A stretch of 35,424 nucleotides of DNA from Saprolegnia diclina VS20. Lineage: Eukaryota; Oomycota; Saprolegniomycetes; Saprolegniales; Saprolegniaceae. The translations under genes and the position numbers were made by a program. Where the stretch lies: positions 108,813-144,236 of the forward strand of contig NW_008246089.1 of the NCBI RefSeq assembly GCF_000281045.1, written 5' to 3'. This document shows, in pieces, positions 30,801-35,424 of this stretch. The notes below the pieces were generated by a model that saw only the letters and a list, made by a program, of their open reading frames with translations, was not told where the DNA came from and made no database searches. Every line of letters begins with the position of its first letter. The first letter of the stretch is position 1.

Positions 30801-33800
30801 CGCCGACGCCGCTCCAAGATTTGCTCTCGCCGCTCTTGGAGACGCCGTCGATGGCGGCCGAGTGGTCGTGCGACGCGTGCACGATGCTCAACAGCGCCTC
30901 TGCGACCAAGTGCGCGGTCTGCGACACGGCCAAGCCCGGTGGTAGCTCTGGTAATAGCAGCACGGCGCTGCTCGCCCTCGCGAGCGCCGCGTCCGAGACG
31001 ATCCAAACACCGTTGGCGTCCGGGCCGTGGTCGTGCGGTGCCTGCACGATGGGCAACGAGGCGTCGCACACCATTTGCCACATTTGCGGCACGCCTCGGC
31101 CGATCGATGCCGTCCCGGTCGCCACGCCGGCGACGGCTCCACCGTCCCCGATCAGCGTTGCCACCGCGCCGCCGCCAGTGCCCGTGTCGACCGCGCGCCT
31201 GGACACTCTGTTGTCGCTGCAAGCCCAAAAGATGATCCGTGTGCCACTGGACCTTGCCCCGTTTGCGACGGGCGCGACGACGTGGGAGACGACGGCCGGG
31301 CTCTTGGTGCTTGAATATGCACCGCACGACGCGTACATTGGCGACCTTGTGACGGGGTCGTACGTTGATGGCGATGGCAGCCTCGTGGGCCTTCTCCAGC
31401 CACCGTCGTCGGCGACAGGCCCGCTCGAGCTCCGCGGGCTGTACAAGCCGTCGTTGACGAGTGTGCCCAACAGCTTTCTCTTCCAGATTTCGCCCCAGAG
31501 CCGGCTCGACGGGCTGTGGTTTCGTGGCGACGGCGCGGGCCAGTGGCGCTGTACGTTCACAGCGAGCACGCAGCGTCTCCGCGGACTCAACGGCGCGCCG
31601 TTCTACTCGGGGCTGGTCAACATGGCGCAAAACCTCACGAACGTGTGCTACCAAAACAGCTTTTTGCAAGCGCTCTTTATGACGCGCGCGTGCCGTGACG
31701 CGCTGCTCTCGGCGCCCACGTCGCCCAATGCGGTCGTGTCGACGCTGCAGTCGCTCTTTGGCCGCTTGTTGCAGTCGCAGGCGCCGGCCATCGCGACGCA
31801 TGCGCTCCAGCGGTGCCTTCCGCCGACGTTCCAAGCCGGTCGGCAGCAAGACACGAGCGACTTTGCGAATTTCATCATGGAAGCCTTGTCGGACGACGTG
31901 AGCCGCATCTTTGGCGGATCGCAGGCCTCGATCCGGCGCTGCAAGGCGTGCGACCACACGGCGGTGACGCACGAATACTTTTGGGAGCTCCTCCTCAACA
32001 TGATCGAGCTCCGGTACACGCCGATCACCGACCTCTCGGGCGTGACCGGCACGGGGCTCACGATTCCGTGCCCGCTCGGCTTTGACCGTCTCAACTTTGA
32101 CTTGAACAAGGACCGCACCAATGCACCGTACGTCTACCTCTGCGTCAAGCGCGACGTACAGGCGACGCCAATCACCGACATCATGATCAAGGTGGCCGAC
32201 GTGACCGAGCCCAAGCCGCATGTACCTGGCTACACGCGCCTTGAAATCGACTTGAACCTGGGCGGCAGCTCTGGCATCATCAATTTGCTCTCATCGCCCA
32301 TCCAGAAGGGCGCGTCATCGTTGGAGGGACCGCGACATGTGACCAACAACAGTGGTGGTGGCGGGAAGAAGCAGGTGTATCTCTTTTACTCGCGGGATCC
32401 CACGGGGTCGCCGATCACGGACCTCAACGTGGTCTACGGCACCGACACGGTGCCCGACGGCTTCCGCGCGATCCGCGTCGACCTCAACCAAGGCGACGGC
32501 ACGCCCGTGTACCTCTGCTACCGCTCGGACATGCCCATCACGGACCTCAAGCTCGTGACCGAAGGCCGCCCGGGCTACAAGCTCCTCGACAACTCGTTGC
32601 ACCTCGCATCGACGGTACCGTTGGCGTGTATGTATCAACTTGATACCTAGTATGGCGTAGGACCACCAATACATTGCGCACACGGATGGCGGCCACGGCG
32701 CGTGTGTCACAGGTCTCCAGCTCGTGCCTGCGGCCGACGTGGACACGCGCAAGTCGGAGAAGTGGGAAGATTTGGGCTTAAGACCGGCGCCGGCGAACGG
32801 CGCCAAGCTCATGCTCCAGCGCGGCCACGGCAACCCGCTGTACGCGATCGAGGTGTTTCGTGCTCCGCGCATGGTGCCCAAGTTTTCCGAGTACGAGGTC
32901 ATCTCGCTGCACGCACCGGCGCCCGGGCCGCTCACAATCGAGCGCCTCCATGGGCTCTGGAAGGCTGGCGACGACTGCGAGCGCTCAAAGCGCGCGCTGC
33001 AGCTGCACCACGTGGCGCTTTCGCAAAACCAAAGCTTTTGCGTCCGGGGCTCGTTTGGCACAAAGGGTGTGGTGCAGGGTGTCTTGCAGTGGCTAGCGCC
33101 CAGCGGCACGTATGTGCTGCACGGCCACTGGACGGACGCAACGACCAAGCACCCGCAAGTCGCGCACCTACTCTTCCGCGGTGACGCGTTGGAGGGCACG
33201 ATTGGCGATGCGAAAACCAACAAGAACGTCGTTTTGCGCGGTACGCACGTGTCGTCGACGATGACGAGCCAGCACCCGGTCACGGACCTCTTGCTCGTCC
33301 GCAAGTCGAGCGCGACTCCGCTGCCGCCGGGCGTGGCGCTCGTGCCGACGCCGATCCACGGCGATTTGCACTTGGCAGTCCGCCGGGACCCGAACGCGCC
33401 GGCCATCAAAGACGTGTGCGTGGTCTACGGGGACATTGACCCGATCCCAGACGACTATGTGTGCCTCCACACGACCTTGCACGGGACGTCGGGCAACCTG
33501 AACGACGGCGCGCACGCCGTCCCGCTCTTCATTTGCTTCAAGCGCGATGCCAACGCCGCGACATTAGGCCTCATGGACGTGGGTATTGTATCGGGCAGCG
33601 ACGTGCCCGAAGGCTACACCAAGATTGGCCACACGCCGCTGGGCATGGAAGCGAATCTGCAGCCGGGCAAGCCGCTCTTTCTGATCTACAAGCGCGGCGC
33701 GAGTGCCACGCCGAGGGTTGTCGAGCACCCGCTCAACGGCCAGTTTGACACGTCGCTTTGGGGACCGCTCCAGCTGACGGTCGTCGAGGCACTGCCATTG

Positions 33801-35073
33801 GCATACGACGTCGTTGGCAAGTTTGGCTTTACGCTACACGGGAATGCGGCGGCCAACGGTGCAATGCGTGGCATCCTGTACCCGACGACCGCCGACGCCA
33901 CGAGCTTCCACCTTGTCGGGTACTGGGAGACGACGTTTGGGACGCACAACTCACTTTCGTCGGCCACGTACTCGCCGCTGACGCCGCTGCATGCGTCGAC
34001 GCAGCCGATGGAGCTGCGGTTTTCGCTTGACGGATCGATTCCAGTGGCGTCGGGCTTTTGGGCGCTCGGCAACAGTGACGGCGGCAAGTGGGCGCTTGTC
34101 CATGATTGCTACGTGCACATTGGCTTCAAGAAGGACTATGGCTCCGAGTGGGCGAATGGCGCGCTGCAGACGTCGGACCGCGTCTCGTCGCACGCGCTGC
34201 CCTCGCTGCTGCGGCGGTTCGTGTCGCCACGGACTTTGGGTGGGGACTTTACGTGCGGCCAGTGCCACGCCCGCGCCGAGTCGCGTGTGCACTCGACGAT
34301 CGTGTCGCCGCCGAGCCACTTGATTCTGACGCTCAAGCGCATGCACTACGACTGGAAGCTCCAGAAGACGTGCAAGAGCCTCCACGATGTGAGCTTTCCG
34401 CCTTGCCTGGCGCTGCCGCCGCTCGAGGCAGCCGACGCGGTGGTGCTCGGCGCGTCCGAGGACGACCTGCCGCGCGGGTACGGCTTGTACGCGGTGCTCG
34501 TGCACAGCGGCGTGAGTGCCAACTCGGGGCACTACTACTCGTACTGCCGCGACTCGTCGAGTGGCCACTTGGACCTCAACGACGACGACGCGGCGCCGTG
34601 GATCAAGTTTAACGACACGACGCTGGCCGTCTCGAGCTGGGCCGAGATGAACCAAGCGATGACAACGTCCGTGTCCGACTCGGTGTACCTCCTCTTTTAC
34701 AAGCGCCTCGACGCTCACCAGTCTCTCGGCAACAACCTGGAGAATGAAGAAGAAGAAGCCAAGTCGGAGGACGAGGAAGCTATGCTTTTGGCCAAAGCCA
34801 TGGCACTCTCCATGTCGTCGACGCAGGCCGCGCTCGAGTCGCTCGACCACGTGGTCGCGTTCTCGCCGGCGACGCAGGGGCTCATCCAAGAGGTAGAACT
34901 TCTCGGTGGCATGCAGTGTCTCACTCTGTCGGTAGATTGAAGCAGAGAACACGGCCCGGATGCTGGCGGCGCAGACGAGCGAGGTGGCGATGGACGATCT
35001 CCATACGGTCGTCCGCGCCATGTCGAGCGTGCCCGAACCCTACAAGGCGGCGTTGGAAGCGGCGCTCATCTAA
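27806..35073 (+). CDS. Giant ubiquitin-specific protease with RanBP2 zinc fingers, UBR box and MABP-like repeats, 2392 aa
   Basis: Three exons are inferred: 27806-32614, 32661-34892 and 34936-35073 (introns of 46 and 43 bases; 2393 codons). The start MAPVPVLD has good context (gaagcATGG). An alpha-helical N-terminus leads to a first RanBP2-type zinc finger (WACSACTVVNAASALKCTTC), then LamG/ConA-like beta regions. A UBR-box-like zinc domain follows (about 890-950: CSKYHTDG, GCQSCNTNLVFCKTC, CHEGHEL, CGCRSRG), and then three more RanBP2 fingers (CCPQCT, CDACTM, CGACTM). The USP domain begins with NLTNVCYQNSFLQAL (catalytic Cys about residue 1281) and QQDTSDF. It is interrupted by some 700 residues of MABP-like repeats and beta modules, then resumes (LILTLKRM, SGVSANSGHYYSYC with catalytic His about 2227, FNDTTLAVSS). 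A UIM-like acidic helix (EEAMLLAKAMALSMS) is near the end. It is likely an active deubiquitinase; targets are unknown. Confidence 0.88.
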
Positions 35074-35252
35074 CAGGAAGGAACCTTTGTATCTGCAAAC
35101 TGCATTGATCGTGGTGGTTGTATGTGAAACCTGCGGTACTGTGGCTGGGGCTTGGTGTGAAAATGACGTGGCAAGCGGTGGAAGCAGAAACAATAAGATT
35201 AAAAAACGGATTTCAAAAGTACGGCGACGGAACACATATGCAGGACGCTCGT

Positions 35253-35424
35253 CTACGCGGCCGAGGTGGGCACGGACACACGCCGCGCCCACGGCCGCCA
35301 CCGACGCCACGTGGACTTGAGACGGCTGGAGAACGACGGCTTCTTGGCTGCATGATTGGTCGGCGGTGGCACGAGCAGCTCGGGCGACCGAATCGTCATG
35401 TGCATCGGCGTCTTTGGGGCCAGC
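35253..35424 (-). CDS. C-terminal tail of an unidentified gene (partial)
   Basis: A minus-strand frame runs from the right edge of the window to a TAG at 35253, about 56 codons. It reads as a basic, serine/proline-rich tail (TIRSPELLVPPPTNHAAKKP, then SRLKSTWRRWRPWARRV), with codon usage like its neighbours. No domain is visible, because the body of the gene lies outside the window. It would be convergent with the USP gene, leaving a 180-base spacer, which fits the tail-to-tail spacing elsewhere here. A chance open frame remains possible. Confidence 0.45.
   Translation of the reverse strand, partial: LAPKTPMHMTIRSPELLVPPPTNHAAKKPSFSSRLKSTWRRWRPWARRVSVPTSAA

Noticed and set aside
28100-32221. 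Several minus-strand open frames of 480-600 codons
   Set aside because: All are antisense to the giant USP gene, Arg-rich and without recognisable motifs. They are a by-product of GC-rich codon third positions.
1-35424. CRISPR arrays, rRNA, tRNA, operons, bacterial promoters
   Set aside because: Nothing with regular spaced repeats or tRNA box sequences was seen, and the genes are intron-bearing eukaryotic genes, so prokaryotic features are not expected.

Overview
This window looks like nuclear DNA of an oomycete, most likely one of the Saprolegniales (the Saprolegnia/Achlya/Aphanomyces group). The evidence is GC-rich coding sequence, tightly packed genes, and about 47 inferred introns that are all only 39-57 bases long with GT..AG ends. 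It also includes the domain styles: a MKS1/centrin pair expected of an organism with flagellate zoospores, an LPMO resembling the oomycete AA17 family, and FYVE-, PH- and ankyrin-rich proteins. Species assignment is inference. All gene models were built by hand from reading frames and splice signals, and every model listed as complete sums to a whole number of codons.

Layout from left to right. 1-669: nothing recognised. 670-2678 (-): a TRIM-like protein with a PARP-like domain where a RING would normally sit, then two B-boxes and a coiled coil. 3242-5476 (+): PDZ-PH-ankyrin-FYVE-like zinc protein. 5592-8276 (-): membrane-anchored DUF1769/PH-like/DUF547 protein. 8342-10133 (+): MKS1, a ciliary transition-zone B9 protein, starting only 65 bases from its divergent neighbour. 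10298-11113 (-): centrin. 11603-13085 (+): PA-TM-RING ubiquitin ligase. 14030-21257 (-): a giant kinesin of 2237 residues with an FHA domain and a very long coiled coil. 21631-23179 and 23836-25381 (+): tandem paralogues fusing a GNAT (AANAT-like) acetyltransferase to a PhzF-like enzyme. 25711-26458 (-): secreted AA17-like lytic polysaccharide monooxygenase. 27806-35073 (+): a giant deubiquitinase of 2392 residues with RanBP2-type zinc fingers, a UBR box and a USP domain split by MABP-like repeats. 35253-35424 (-): tail of a further gene.

This is ordinary single-gene chromosomal architecture, not an operon or a mobile island. Themes recur: cilium/centriole and microtubule genes (MKS1, centrin, kinesin), ubiquitin-system genes (PA-TM-RING, USP, perhaps the TRIM-like protein), and several multi-domain fusions. 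The most noteworthy observations are the UBR-box/MABP-split USP, the duplicated GNAT-PhzF fusion with a sharply bounded near-identical tract suggesting gene conversion, and the PARP-like/B-box/coiled-coil protein. No tRNA, rRNA, CRISPR array or recognisable transposon was seen.
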